The position numbers and the translations under genes were made by a program. Positions 36,684-45,611 of a stretch of 64,000 nt of DNA are shown here, in pieces. Positions within the stretch are counted from its first letter, which is position 1, and the number at the start of each line of letters is the position of its first letter. Source of the stretch: Anaeromyxobacter soli (GTDB taxonomy: Bacteria; Myxococcota; Myxococcia; Myxococcales; Anaeromyxobacteraceae). The stretch spans positions 246,597 through 310,596 of the forward strand of contig NZ_JAKZLF010000001.1 of assembly GCF_022808855.1 (NCBI RefSeq). Reading direction: 5' to 3'. Under the pieces are notes generated by a model, which was not told the origin of the DNA, ran no database searches, and saw only the letters and a list, made by a program, of their open reading frames with translations.

Positions 36684-36713
36684 CGCGCGGGCCTCCGGGC
36701 CCGCGCGTTTTTT
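36684..36713 (+). terminator. Rho-independent terminator
   Basis: CGCGCGGGCC (36684-36693) pairs with GGCCCGCGCG (36698-36707), followed by six T at 36708-36713. This is the only textbook intrinsic terminator I see in the window. Confidence 0.88.
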
Positions 36714-36893
36714 CTCGAGCGGGATCGCCGGAGAGGCTGCTGCGCGACTGCTCTAGACGCGCCGCGTCGCCGGGCCGCGCGCGGACCTCCTTCCTGCGGC
36801 CATCGAGAACCCTCCCCTCCCCCTGGGGCGTTTCGGCGCACCCCACAAGCTGTAAAGGTTCGCTCTCCACCTGGGTTCCACGCCGGAGGCCGG

Positions 36894-37646
36894 ATGCCCG
36901 AGGAGACGATCCTCGAGACGCGCGACCTCGTGAAGGAGTTCGCCGGCTTCGTCGCCGTGAACGGCGTGTCGCTGCGCGTCGCGCGCGGCAGCATCCACGC
37001 GCTCATCGGCCCGAACGGTGCGGGCAAGACGACGGTCTTCAACCTCCTCACCCGGTTCCTCCCTGCGACGCGCGGCGCGATCCTGTTCAAGGGGGACGAC
37101 GTCACGCACGCGCGGCCCGCCGAGGTGGCGCGGCGCGGCATCGTCCGGTCCTTCCAGATGTCCGCGGTGTTCCCGGCGCTCACCGCCCTCGAGAACGTGC
37201 GCGTCGCGCTGCAGCGTCCGCTCGGCACCTCCTTCCACTTCTGGCGCTCGGAGCGGACGCTGGACGCGCTCGAGGCGCGCGCCGTCGAGCTCCTCGCGGC
37301 GGTCGGGCTCGAGGCCGACCGCGACACCGTCGCGGTCGAGCTGCCCTACGGGCGCAAGCGCGCCCTCGAACTCGCGACCACGCTCGCCCTCGATCCGGAG
37401 CTGCTGCTCCTCGACGAGCCGACCCAGGGGATGGGCCACGAGGACGTGGGCCGCGTGGTCGCGCTCATCCGGCGCGTCGCGGCCGGTCGGACGGTGCTGC
37501 TCGTCGAGCACAACCTCTCGGTGGTGCAGGACCTCGCGCGGCGCGTGACGGTGCTCGCGCGCGGCGCGGTGCTCGCGGAGGGGAGCTACGACGAGGTCTC
37601 GCGCGATCCCGCCGTCCTCGAGGCGTACATCGGAGCGACCCCGTGA
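36894..37646 (+). CDS. Branched-chain amino acid-type ABC importer ATPase (LivG-like)
   Basis: A 250-residue ATPase of the hydrophobic amino-acid uptake (HAAT) class. Walker A GPNGAGKTT, Q-loop VRSFQMSAVFPALT, Walker B LLLLDEPTQGMG and H-loop LLVEHNL are present; the signature region is degenerate (ELPYGRKRALELATTL in place of LSGGQQ), a variant common in LivG proteins. First gene of a six-gene operon livG-livF-livK-livH-livM-dehydrogenase. Its stop overlaps the GTG of livF. Confidence 0.9.
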   Translation: MPEETILETRDLVKEFAGFVAVNGVSLRVARGSIHALIGPNGAGKTTVFNLLTRFLPATRGAILFKGDDVTHARPAEVARRGIVRSFQMSAVFPALTALENVRVALQRPLGTSFHFWRSERTLDALEARAVELLAAVGLEADRDTVAVELPYGRKRALELATTLALDPELLLLDEPTQGMGHEDVGRVVALIRRVAAGRTVLLVEHNLSVVQDLARRVTVLARGAVLAEGSYDEVSRDPAVLEAYIGATP

Positions 37647-38359
37647 TCGAGCCCGCGCGCCCCGAGCTCCTGCGCCTCGCGGGCCTCCACGCGTTCTACG
37701 GAGAGTCCCACGTGCTGCACGGCGTCGACTTCGCCGTGAGCGCGGGCGAGCTCGTCACGCTCCTCGGCAGGAACGGCTCCGGGCGCACGACCACCCTCAA
37801 GGCCATCCTGGGGCTCGTGGGGCGGCGCACGGGCTCGATCATGGTGAGCGGGCACGAGACCATCGGGCTGCCGACCCACCGCATCGTCCAGCTCGGCCTC
37901 GGGTTCTGCCCCGAGGAGCGCGGCATCTTCGCGAGCCTCACGGCGGAGGAGAACCTGACGCTCCCGCCGGTCGTCCGCTCGGGGGGCATGTCGCTCGAGG
38001 AGATCTACGAGATGTTCCCGAACCTCCGGGAGCGCCGGAGGAGCCCCGGCTCGCGGCTCTCCGGCGGAGAGCAGCAGATGCTCGCGATGGCCCGGATCCT
38101 CCGGACCGGGGCGCGGCTGCTCCTCCTCGACGAGATCACCGAGGGGCTCGCGCCCGTCATCGTGCAGGCCCTCGGGCGCGCCGTGCGCGCGCTCCGCGAC
38201 CGCGGGTTCACGGTGATCCTGGTCGAGCAGAACTTCCGCTTCGTCGCCCCGCTCGCGGACCGTCACGTGCTGCTCGAGCGCGGGCGCGTGGTGGACACGA
38301 TCACCCGGGACGAGCTCCCGGGAAAGCTGGAGTCGCTGCACCGCTTCCTGGGCGTCTAG
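37643..38359 (+). CDS. Branched-chain amino acid-type ABC importer ATPase (LivF-like)
   Basis: A 238-residue ATPase partner of the LivG-like protein. Signature LSGGEQQML, Walker B LLLLDEITEGLAP and H-loop ILVEQNF are normal. The Walker A is GRNGSGRTTT: the usual invariant lysine is arginine. I have the impression that GRNGxGRTTT occurs in a recognisable LivF subgroup, so it is probably tolerated, but it should weaken phosphate binding at this site. GTG start overlapping the livG stop. Confidence 0.9.
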   Translation: MIEPARPELLRLAGLHAFYGESHVLHGVDFAVSAGELVTLLGRNGSGRTTTLKAILGLVGRRTGSIMVSGHETIGLPTHRIVQLGLGFCPEERGIFASLTAEENLTLPPVVRSGGMSLEEIYEMFPNLRERRRSPGSRLSGGEQQMLAMARILRTGARLLLLDEITEGLAPVIVQALGRAVRALRDRGFTVILVEQNFRFVAPLADRHVLLERGRVVDTITRDELPGKLESLHRFLGV

Positions 38360-38385
38360 CGCCGCCCAACCACGAAGGAGGGCAC

Positions 38386-39621
38386 ATGAGCCGGATCCCC
38401 CGAGTCGCCTGCTGCCTCGCCGCGCTGCTCGCGGCGCCCACCCTCGCCGCCGACAAGGTCTCGGACGGCGTCGTCAAGATCGGCGTCCTCACCGACATGA
38501 CGGGCTACTACTCCGACCTCGCCGGCCCGGGCTCCGTGCTCGCCGCGCGGATGGCCATCGAGGACTTCGGCGGCAAGGTCCTCGGCAAGCCCGTCCAGCT
38601 CGTCTCGGCCGACCACCAGCTCAAGGCGGACGTCGCCTCCAACACCGCCCGCAAGTGGTTCGACCAGGAGCAGGTGGACGTGATCGCCGACCTGGTCTCG
38701 TCGTCCACGGCGGGCGCGGTCATGCCCGTCGCCGCGGAGAAGAAGCGCATCACCCTGCTCTCCGGCCCGGGCACGACCGCGTTCACCGGCGAGAAGTGCA
38801 CCGCCTACAACGTCCACTGGACGTACAACAACTGGGCGCTCGCGAACGGCACGGGGCGCGAGGTGGTGCGCCAGGGCGGCGACACCTGGTACTTCGTCAC
38901 GGCCGACTACATCTTCGGCCGCTCGCTCGAGGAGGACACCACGAAGGTGGTGAAGGCCGCGGGCGGCAAGGTGCTCGGGTTCGCCCGGCACCCCTCGCCG
39001 GGCACGACCGACTTCTCGAGCTACCTGCTGCAGGCGCAGTCGTCCGGCGCGAAGATCGTCGGCCTCGCGAACGCCGGCGCCGACACCGTGAACTGCATCA
39101 AGCAGGCGAACGAGTTCGGCGTCACGCCCAAGCAGAGCCTCGCGGGCCTGCTCGTCTTCATCACCGACGTCCACAGCCTCGGGCTCGACACCGCGAAGGG
39201 CATGTACCTCACCACCGCGTTCTACTGGGACATGAACGACGAGACGCGCAAGTGGTCGGAGCGCTTCTTCGCTAAGCACAAGAAGATGCCGACCATGGTC
39301 CAGGCGGGCGTGTACTCGTCGGTCATGCACTACCTGAAGGCGGTGCAGGCGGCGGGCACCGACGACGCGGACGCGGTGATGGCGAAGATGAAGGCCACGC
39401 CGGTGAACGACTTCTTCGCGAAGAACGCGCGCATCGGGCCCGACGGGCTCCTCCGCCACGACATGTACCTCGCCCGCGTGAAGGCGCCGGGCGCGTCCAA
39501 GAAGCCTTGGGACTACTACGAGATCGTGAAGACGATCCCGGCCGCCGAGGCGTTCCCGACCGTCGAGCAGCAGGCCTGCCCGCTCGCGAAGTCCGCCTCG
39601 CCCGCGGTGATGAAGAAGTAG
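38386..39621 (+). CDS. ABC importer solute-binding protein (LivJ/LivK-like)
   Basis: A 411-residue periplasmic binding protein of the Peripla_BP_6 family. A signal peptide ends around AAPTLAADK. The mature protein opens VVKIGVLTDMTGYYSDLAGPG, the classical ligand-loop start, and contains SSSTAGAVMPVAAEKKRI and the ADYIFGRSLEED hinge segment. HAAT binding proteins take branched amino acids, aromatic acids, amides or short organic acids; the operon dehydrogenase hints at an organic acid. ATG with GAAGGAGGG upstream. Confidence 0.9.
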   Translation: MSRIPRVACCLAALLAAPTLAADKVSDGVVKIGVLTDMTGYYSDLAGPGSVLAARMAIEDFGGKVLGKPVQLVSADHQLKADVASNTARKWFDQEQVDVIADLVSSSTAGAVMPVAAEKKRITLLSGPGTTAFTGEKCTAYNVHWTYNNWALANGTGREVVRQGGDTWYFVTADYIFGRSLEEDTTKVVKAAGGKVLGFARHPSPGTTDFSSYLLQAQSSGAKIVGLANAGADTVNCIKQANEFGVTPKQSLAGLLVFITDVHSLGLDTAKGMYLTTAFYWDMNDETRKWSERFFAKHKKMPTMVQAGVYSSVMHYLKAVQAAGTDDADAVMAKMKATPVNDFFAKNARIGPDGLLRHDMYLARVKAPGASKKPWDYYEIVKTIPAAEAFPTVEQQACPLAKSASPAVMKK

Positions 39622-39630
39622 CGTCGCGCG

Positions 39631-40494
39631 ATGCAGGCGCTCTTCGGGCAGCTCCTCGTCGGCCTCATCAACGGGTCGTTCTACGCGCTCCTGTCGCTGG
39701 GGCTCGCGATCATCTTCGGGCTGCTCAACGTCGTGAACTTCGCGCACGGCGCGCAGTACATGATGGGCGCCTTCGCCGCGTGGATGGCGGCGACGTACCT
39801 CGGGGTCGGCTACTTCTGGGCGCTCCTGCTCGTGCCCGCGGCGATGGGCCTCGTGGGCGTCGCCGTGGAGCGGCTGCTCCTGCGGAGGCTGTACGGGCTC
39901 GACAACCTGTACGGCCTCCTCCTCACCTTCGGCCTCACGCTCATCGCCGAGGGCCTGTTCCACCAGGCCTACGGGAACTCCGGGAGCACCTACCCGGTGC
40001 CCGCCGCCCTCCGGGGCGGCGTGAACCTCGGGTTCATGTACCTGCCCCTCTACCGGGCCTGGGTGGTGGTCGTGTCCGTCGTCGTGTGCGCGGCGAGCTG
40101 GTTCGTCATCGAGCGGACCAAGCTCGGCGCGTACCTGCGGGCGGGCACGGAGAACCCGAGGCTCCTGCAGGCCTTCGGCGTCAACGTGCCGCTCATGTTC
40201 ACGCTCACCTACGGCTTCGGCGTGGCGCTCGCGGCCTTCGCCGGGGTGATGGCGGCGCCGGTCTACCAGGTGACCCCGCTCATGGGGAGCTCGGTCATCA
40301 TGGTGGTGTTCGCGGTGGTCGTGATCGGCGGCATGGGCTCCATCGCGGGCTCGATCTTCACCGGCATCGGCATCGGGCTCGTGGAGGGGCTCACGCGCTA
40401 CCTCTACCCGGAGGCCTCGAGCGTGGTCGTGTTCGTGGTGATGGCGCTCGTCCTGCTCGTCCGCCCGGCCGGGCTGTTCGGGAGGCAGCGATGA
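39631..40494 (+). CDS. ABC importer permease (LivH-like)
   Basis: A 287-residue inner-membrane permease. GLINGSFYALLSLGLAIIFG and NVVNFAHGAQYMMGAF are the LivH start, and GVMAAPVYQVTPLMGSSVIM followed by VIGGMGSIAGSIFTGIGIG is the conserved C-terminal half. About eight hydrophobic segments. It begins 9 nt after the binding-protein stop codon and its stop overlaps the livM ATG. Confidence 0.92.
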   Translation: MQALFGQLLVGLINGSFYALLSLGLAIIFGLLNVVNFAHGAQYMMGAFAAWMAATYLGVGYFWALLLVPAAMGLVGVAVERLLLRRLYGLDNLYGLLLTFGLTLIAEGLFHQAYGNSGSTYPVPAALRGGVNLGFMYLPLYRAWVVVVSVVVCAASWFVIERTKLGAYLRAGTENPRLLQAFGVNVPLMFTLTYGFGVALAAFAGVMAAPVYQVTPLMGSSVIMVVFAVVVIGGMGSIAGSIFTGIGIGLVEGLTRYLYPEASSVVVFVVMALVLLVRPAGLFGRQR

Positions 40495-41435
40495 GCGGCC
40501 GCGCGCTGCGGGCCTGGGCGTGGGCGGCGATGGTGCTCGTGGGCCTCGCCGCGCCGTACCTCGTCTACCCGGTCTTCGCGATGAACGTGCTCTGCCTCGC
40601 TCTGTTCGCGAGCGCGTTCAACCTCCTGCTCGGCTACGCCGGGCTCCTCTCCTTCGGCCACGCGGCGTTCCTCGGCTCCGCGGCCTACGTCACGGGGATC
40701 ACGCTGCGCACCTGGGGGCTGCCGACGGAGCTCGGCGTCCTCGCGGGCACCGCGGTCGCGACCCTGCTCGGGCTCGTGTTCGGCGCGCTGGCGATCCGAC
40801 GCTCCGGGATCTACTTCGCGATGATCACGCTCGGCTTCGCGCAGCTCGTCTACTTCCTCGTCGTCCAGCTGCCCTGGACCGGGGGCGAGGACGGGCTGCA
40901 GGGGATCCCCCGCGGCAAGGCGCTCGGCGTCCTCGCGCTCGACGGGCCGATCACGACCTACTACTTCGTCTACGCGGCGTTCCTCGCCGGCTTCTGGCTC
41001 ATCCAGCGGGCCATCCACTCGCCCTTCGGCCACGTGCTCCGCGCGATCCGCGAGAACGAGCCGCGGGCGCTGTCGCTCGGCTACGACGTCGCGCGCTACA
41101 AGCTGCTCGCGTTCGTCCTCTCGGCCGCCCTCTCGGGCCTCGCAGGGTCGCTCAAGGCGGTGGTGCTCCAGTTCGCGTCGCTCTCCGACGTCCACTGGCA
41201 CCGCTCCGGCGAGGTCGTGCTCATGACGCTGCTCGGCGGCATGGGGACGGTGCTGGGGCCGTCGGTCGGAGCGCTGCTCGTCGTCACCCTCGAGAACTAC
41301 CTCGCCGACGTGGGATCGTGGGTGACGGTCATCACCGGCGCGGTGTTCGTCGCGTGCGTGCTCGCGTTCCGGCGCGGCATCGTCGGCGAGGTGCGCGCGC
41401 TGGTGCGCCGCTCGTTCATCGGAGGGAAGCCATGA
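40491..41435 (+). CDS. ABC importer permease (LivM-like)
   Basis: A 314-residue inner-membrane permease. NLLLGYAGLLSFGHAAFLG, RRSGIYFAMITLGFAQLVYF and AGSLKAVVLQFASLSDVHW mark LivM. TLLGGMGTVLGPSVGALLV is the conserved late motif. Start ATG overlaps the livH stop (ATGA) and its stop overlaps the dehydrogenase ATG. Confidence 0.92.
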   Translation: MSGRALRAWAWAAMVLVGLAAPYLVYPVFAMNVLCLALFASAFNLLLGYAGLLSFGHAAFLGSAAYVTGITLRTWGLPTELGVLAGTAVATLLGLVFGALAIRRSGIYFAMITLGFAQLVYFLVVQLPWTGGEDGLQGIPRGKALGVLALDGPITTYYFVYAAFLAGFWLIQRAIHSPFGHVLRAIRENEPRALSLGYDVARYKLLAFVLSAALSGLAGSLKAVVLQFASLSDVHWHRSGEVVLMTLLGGMGTVLGPSVGALLVVTLENYLADVGSWVTVITGAVFVACVLAFRRGIVGEVRALVRRSFIGGKP

Positions 41436-42217
41436 CGGTGGAGATCCAGGGTCGCATCGCGGTGGTGACCGGCGCCGCGAGCGGCATCGGGCTCGAGATC
41501 GCGACACAGCTCGCGCAGGCGGGCGCGCGCGTGACGCTCGCGGACCTGAACGGCCCCGCCGCCGCCGCGGCGGCGGGCGCGATCGCCGAGGCCGGCTTCG
41601 CGGTGCGCGGCGTCGCCTGCGACGTGACGAGCGAGGCGGAGGTGAGCGCCGTCCTCGAGGAGGTGGTCGCCGAGGACGGGCGCCTCGACGTGCTCGTGAA
41701 CAACGCGGGGCTGCAGCACGTCGCGCCCATCGAGGAGTTCCCCACCGAGCGCTTCGAGCTGCTCCTGCGCGTGATGCTCGTCGCGCCGTTCCTCGCGACG
41801 AAGCACGCCTTCCCGGTGATGAAGCGCCAGGGCTTCGGCCGGATCCTGAACATCGCGTCGGTGAACGGCCTCGTCGGCTTCGCGGGAAAGTCCGCCTACA
41901 ACAGCGCGAAGCACGGCCTCATCGGCCTCACGAAGGTCGCGGCCCTCGAGGGCGCCCCGCACGGCATCACCGTGAACGCCCTCTGCCCGGGCTACGTGGA
42001 GACCCCCCTCGTCCGCAACCAGCTCGCGGACCTCGCCCGCACGCGCGGCGTGCCGCTCGAGCGCGTCCTCGAGGAGGTCATCTACCCCCTCGTGCCGCTC
42101 AGGCGGCTGCTCACGCCGCGCGAGGTGGCCGAGTACGCGCTGTTCCTCACGAGCGACGGCGCCGCGGGAATCACCGGGGCGACCGCGGTGATCGACGGAG
42201 GGTACACGGCGCAGTAG
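41432..42217 (+). CDS. bdhA: 3-hydroxybutyrate dehydrogenase (short-chain dehydrogenase)
   Basis: A 261-residue NAD-dependent short-chain dehydrogenase. NAD-binding TGAASGIG, NNAG, the active-site serine region LNIASVNGLV and YNSAK (Tyr-x3-Lys), and the block GITVNALCPGYVETPLV match D-3-hydroxybutyrate dehydrogenase, which interconverts 3-hydroxybutyrate and acetoacetate. The GSAY/KSAYNSAKHGLIGLTKV region is characteristic. It is translationally coupled to livM, so the importer may bring in its substrate or a related hydroxy acid; that link is inference. Confidence 0.87.
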   Translation: MTVEIQGRIAVVTGAASGIGLEIATQLAQAGARVTLADLNGPAAAAAAGAIAEAGFAVRGVACDVTSEAEVSAVLEEVVAEDGRLDVLVNNAGLQHVAPIEEFPTERFELLLRVMLVAPFLATKHAFPVMKRQGFGRILNIASVNGLVGFAGKSAYNSAKHGLIGLTKVAALEGAPHGITVNALCPGYVETPLVRNQLADLARTRGVPLERVLEEVIYPLVPLRRLLTPREVAEYALFLTSDGAAGITGATAVIDGGYTAQ

Positions 42218-42227
42218 GACCGGCGAC

Positions 42228-42265
42228 CCTCGACCCCGACCTCCTCGACCCCGACCCCGACCCTC
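42228..42265. repeat. Low-complexity CGACCCCGACC intergenic repeat
   Basis: Tandem CGACCCCGACC/CTCGACC units immediately after the dehydrogenase gene; reverse complement of the repeat at 10470-10525. Confidence 0.6.
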
Positions 42266-42278
42266 GGCCCCGCCCCCC

Positions 42279-42300
42279 GGCGGGCGCGACCGCGCCCGCC
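42279..42300. terminator. Bidirectional hairpin between bdhA and emrA-like genes
   Basis: GGCGGGCGC (42279-42287) pairs with GCGCCCGCC (42292-42300) over a 4-nt loop in the gap between convergent genes. No U-run. Confidence 0.55.
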
Positions 42301-42311
42301 TCCGCCTCCCC

Positions 42312-43367
42312 TCAGCGCGTGTGGACCGTCACGACCGCGGAGAGGCCCGCGCGGAGCGAGAGGTCCGGCGGAGGAGACACCCAGGCGATCCGGACGGGCA
42401 CGCGCTCGACGACCTTCACGAAGTTGCCGGAGGCGTTGTCCGGCGGGAGCAGCGCGAAGCGCGCGCCGGTGCCGCCGGAGATGCTCTCGACTCGCCCCTC
42501 GATCGTCCGGCCCGAGTAGGCGTCCACCTCGACCTCCACCTTCTGCCCGGGGCGGAGCGCGCCGGTCTGCGTCTCCTTGAAGTTCGCGACGACGTAGGTG
42601 CGATCCGGCACGAGCTGCCCCAGCACCTGCCCGGGCGCCACGATCTGGCCGACGCGCGCGCCGAGCCGCGAGACGACGCCGTCGGCGGGAGCGCGGACCT
42701 CCGTGTAGCCGAGCTGGAGCTTCGCGAGCGCGAGCGCGGCCTCGGCGCTCTTCTCGCGCGCCTGGGCGAGCTCGGCGTTCGCGAGCGCTGCGGCGTACTG
42801 CGCGCGGTTCGCGCCGGCGCCCGCACGCGCGGTCTCGCTCGACACGCGCGTCGCGTCGTACTGGCTCGCCGCGATGGCCTCGCCCTTCTTGAGCTCGTCG
42901 GCCCGCCGCAGGTCCGACAGGGCCTTCTCCGCCTCGGCCTCCCCGCGGGTGACGGTGGCCCGGGCGGCGCCCACCTGGGCGTCGGCGGCCTGACCCTGGG
43001 CGCGCGCGGTCGCGAGCTCCGCCTCGGCCTGCCGGACGCGCAGCTCGTAGTCGGCGGGGTCGAGCCGCAGGATGGGCTGGCCCGCCTTCACCGGGGCGTC
43101 GTCCTTCACGAGCAGCTCGGCGACGGGACCGCCGACGCGCGCCGCGAGGGCGACCACGTCCGCCTCGACCTGCGCGTCGTCCGTCACCTCCTCCCCGCGG
43201 TGCAGGTACTCCCAGCCGGCGAACCCGCCGAGGAGCAGGAGCGCCAGGGCGGCGCCGCCCAGGATCACGCGGCGCCGCGATCGCCCCGGAGCGGGCGCGG
43301 CGGCCGCCGGGGGAGGCGCCGCGGGGAGCGGCCTGACCTCGTGGAGCTTCGGATCGGAAGGGGTCAT
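42312..43367 (-). CDS. EmrA/HlyD-type efflux membrane-fusion protein
   Basis: A 351-residue adaptor anchored by one N-terminal helix (about residues 33-52) after a proline/alanine-rich cytoplasmic tail. The beta-strand start TDDAQVEADVVALAARVGGPVAELLVKDD is the EmrA/HlyD_D23 signature; a long coiled-coil hairpin (about 95-200) follows, then QLGYTEVRAPADGVVSRLGARVGQ and VANFKETQTGALRPGQKVEVEVD. It pairs with the DHA2 pump encoded just upstream to make a tripartite efflux system; no TolC gene is in this operon. Confidence 0.9.
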   Translation of the reverse strand: MTPSDPKLHEVRPLPAAPPPAAAAPAPGRSRRRVILGGAALALLLLGGFAGWEYLHRGEEVTDDAQVEADVVALAARVGGPVAELLVKDDAPVKAGQPILRLDPADYELRVRQAEAELATARAQGQAADAQVGAARATVTRGEAEAEKALSDLRRADELKKGEAIAASQYDATRVSSETARAGAGANRAQYAAALANAELAQAREKSAEAALALAKLQLGYTEVRAPADGVVSRLGARVGQIVAPGQVLGQLVPDRTYVVANFKETQTGALRPGQKVEVEVDAYSGRTIEGRVESISGGTGARFALLPPDNASGNFVKVVERVPVRIAWVSPPPDLSLRAGLSAVVTVHTR

Positions 43368-43370
43368 CTT

Positions 43371-44984
43371 CTACATCTCCATCTCGACGTGCACCGGCTC
43401 GCCGGAGCCACGCCTGGCCTTGAGGAAGAAGAGCAGCGGCAGGACGCAGAGGAAGAGGAGGCCGGTGAGGAGCAGCACCTTCTCGAAGGACAGCACCATC
43501 GCCTGCCGCCGGACGATGCCGTCGAGGGCGCGGAGCGCGGCCTCGCGCGCGGCGACCGGGTCGAAGCCGCGCTGCTGGAACCCCGCCGCGAGCTGCGCGA
43601 GGCGCGACTGCACCTCCGGCCGGTCCACCGTGAGGTGGCTCGCGACGGCGGCGCGCGCGTGGACGCCGTAGCGGGAGAGCAAGGTCGCGAACACCGCGAG
43701 GCCCATCGAGGCGCCCACCTGGCGGAGCAGCGAGTTCAGGCCCGTCGCGTCCGCGAGCCGCATGCGCGGGACGTTCGACAGCGCGACCGTGGTGAGGGGC
43801 ACGAACAGGAAGCTGAACCCCACGCCCTGGACCAGGATCGCGTGGGTGATGCCCGCGGCGGAGGTGGCCAGCGTCACGTGCGACACCGCGAAGGCGCCGT
43901 AGGCGACGAGGAGCACCCCGATCGCGATGAGGAGCCGCGCCGACACCTTGCCGTAGAGCCGCCCCACGATCGGCGTCACCGCCATCATGACGAGCACGCG
44001 CGGCATGAGCGCGAGCCCCGACTGCATGGCGGTGAACCCGAGCAGCTCCTGCATGAAGAGCGGCAGGAGGAACATGCTCGCCATGAGGATCGAGAACATC
44101 ACCGCGCCGATCAGGGTCCCGGAGGTGAAGACCGGATCCTTGAAGAGGCGGAGGTTCACGGCGGGGGCCTTCGCGGTGAGCTCGCGCCACACGAACAGCG
44201 CGAGGCCGACGACCGCCACCGCCGCGGCGGCGACGATGAGCCCGGACTGGAACCAGTCCTCCTGCTGGCCCTCCTCGAGGAAGAACTGCAGGGCGGCGAG
44301 GCCGACGGCGAGGAGCGCGATGCCGAGCCAGTCGAGGTTCCGCCGCTGCTCGGCCGCCGCGGCGGCGTTCGCGGCGCGGATGTCCTCCGGCTCCTGCACG
44401 AACTGCCAGACCATGAACAGGCCGAGCGCGCCGACGGGCAGGTTGATGAAGAAGATCCACGACCAGTGATAGTTGTCGACGATGTAGCCGCCCAGCGTCG
44501 GGCCGATCGCCGGGCCGACCATCACGGCCATCCCGAAGAGCGCCATCGCCATCCCCTGCTCCTTCGGCGGGAAGGTCTGGCGCAGGATGGCCTGCTCGGT
44601 GGGCTGCAGCGCCCCCGCCCCGAGCCCCTGGAGCGCGCGGAACAGGACGAGCTCGGGGAGGCTCGAGGCGACGCCGCACAGCGCCGACCCGGCGAGGAAG
44701 AGCACGAGGCTCGCCAGGTACACGCGCTTCTGGCCGAAGAGCCGGCCGAGGAACGCCGTGAGGGGCATCACGATGACCGTCGCGATGACGAAGCCGGTCG
44801 TGATCCAGGTGATCTCCTGGACCGTCGCCCCGACGGCCCCGCGGATCTGCGGCAGCGCGACGTTCACGATCGACGAGTCGATCGCGCCCATGAGCGTCCC
44901 GAACGTCACCGAGACGGTCACGAGCCACTTGTTCGGCACCGGCCGGGCGGCGGCCATCGGCGCGGAGAGCGTGGCGGTGCTCAC
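43371..44984 (-). CDS. EmrB/QacA-type DHA2 MFS multidrug transporter
   Basis: A 537-residue proton-coupled exporter with 14 membrane segments. MGAIDSSIVNVALPQIRG is the DHA2 motif D1 and LPELVLFRALQGLGAGALQPTE matches the motif B region; AVMVGPAIGPTLGGYIVD is motif C of antiporters. Start is GTG at 44984, overlapping the TetR stop. The operon order is tetR-pump-adaptor. Substrates are probably lipophilic drugs or fatty acids, by family. Confidence 0.92.
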   Translation of the reverse strand: MSTATLSAPMAAARPVPNKWLVTVSVTFGTLMGAIDSSIVNVALPQIRGAVGATVQEITWITTGFVIATVIVMPLTAFLGRLFGQKRVYLASLVLFLAGSALCGVASSLPELVLFRALQGLGAGALQPTEQAILRQTFPPKEQGMAMALFGMAVMVGPAIGPTLGGYIVDNYHWSWIFFINLPVGALGLFMVWQFVQEPEDIRAANAAAAAEQRRNLDWLGIALLAVGLAALQFFLEEGQQEDWFQSGLIVAAAAVAVVGLALFVWRELTAKAPAVNLRLFKDPVFTSGTLIGAVMFSILMASMFLLPLFMQELLGFTAMQSGLALMPRVLVMMAVTPIVGRLYGKVSARLLIAIGVLLVAYGAFAVSHVTLATSAAGITHAILVQGVGFSFLFVPLTTVALSNVPRMRLADATGLNSLLRQVGASMGLAVFATLLSRYGVHARAAVASHLTVDRPEVQSRLAQLAAGFQQRGFDPVAAREAALRALDGIVRRQAMVLSFEKVLLLTGLLFLCVLPLLFFLKARRGSGEPVHVEMEM

Positions 44985-45583
44985 CGGCGTGCTCCCTCCA
45001 GGAAGAGCTCGAGCAGCGCGGCCGCCGCGCGATCGAAGGGTGCGTGCTCCTCGATGGTGCGGGTGAGCACGATCCGGACCATGCCCACGAAGGCGAGCGC
45101 GAACACGCCGGCCTCGTCCTTCCGGAGCTCTCCGGACGCGATCGCCCGCCGGACGACGGCCTCGACCCGCGCCGTGAGCTCGTCGCCGAGCCGCGCCGGC
45201 CGCGCCCGCGCCGGCCCCTCGCCCGCCTGCACGAGCACGGTGAGGAACGGCCCATGGGCCGCCGCGTGCTCGCTGACGGCCTCGAGGTAGGCGCGGAGCT
45301 GGGTCGCGACCGGCTCGCCCCTCACGGCCGCGATCGCCGCGTCGACGCGGGCGAGCAGCCGCTCGCGCCGCGAGCGCGCGAGCGCGCCGAGCAGCGCCTC
45401 GCGATCCGCGAAGTGGTTGTAGAGGGTGCCCACCGCGACGCCGGCCCGAGCGGCGATCCGCTCCATGCGCGCGGCGTGCAGCCCCTCGCCCGCGAACTCG
45501 TGCTCCGCCGCCTCGAGGATGGCGCGGCTGGTCTCCTCGCGGAGGCGGTCGCGCAGGCGGGGGTGAGCTGAGGAGCGGGTCAT
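44981..45583 (-). CDS. TetR-family repressor of the efflux operon
   Basis: A 200-residue dimeric DNA-binding repressor. The helix-turn-helix lies in residues about 18-64 (AILEAAEHEFAGEGLHAARM, IAARAGVAVGTLYNHFADRE); the rest is the helical ligand-binding domain. First gene of the efflux operon and probably autoregulated through the dyad just upstream of its ATG. Efflux pump ligands usually relieve repression in such systems. Confidence 0.9.
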   Translation of the reverse strand: MTRSSAHPRLRDRLREETSRAILEAAEHEFAGEGLHAARMERIAARAGVAVGTLYNHFADREALLGALARSRRERLLARVDAAIAAVRGEPVATQLRAYLEAVSEHAAAHGPFLTVLVQAGEGPARARPARLGDELTARVEAVVRRAIASGELRKDEAGVFALAFVGMVRIVLTRTIEEHAPFDRAAAALLELFLEGARR

Positions 45584-45596
45584 TCGATGAATCTCC

Positions 45597-45611
45597 GTTC
45601 AACTTATGAAC
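45597..45611. promoter_or_regulatory. Putative TetR operator
   Basis: GTTCA-ACTTA-TGAAC, a dyad 14 nt upstream of the tetR ATG, inside an unusually AT-rich patch (45585-45630) in this GC-rich DNA. Location and symmetry suit an autoregulatory operator overlapping the promoter. Confidence 0.45.

Noticed and set aside
32462..37327. A 1621-codon open frame antisense to the repeat lipoprotein gene
   Set aside because: It is a composition artefact: arginine/alanine/glycine-rich, without domains, and fully opposite a well-supported gene. Similar antisense frames occur behind most genes here.
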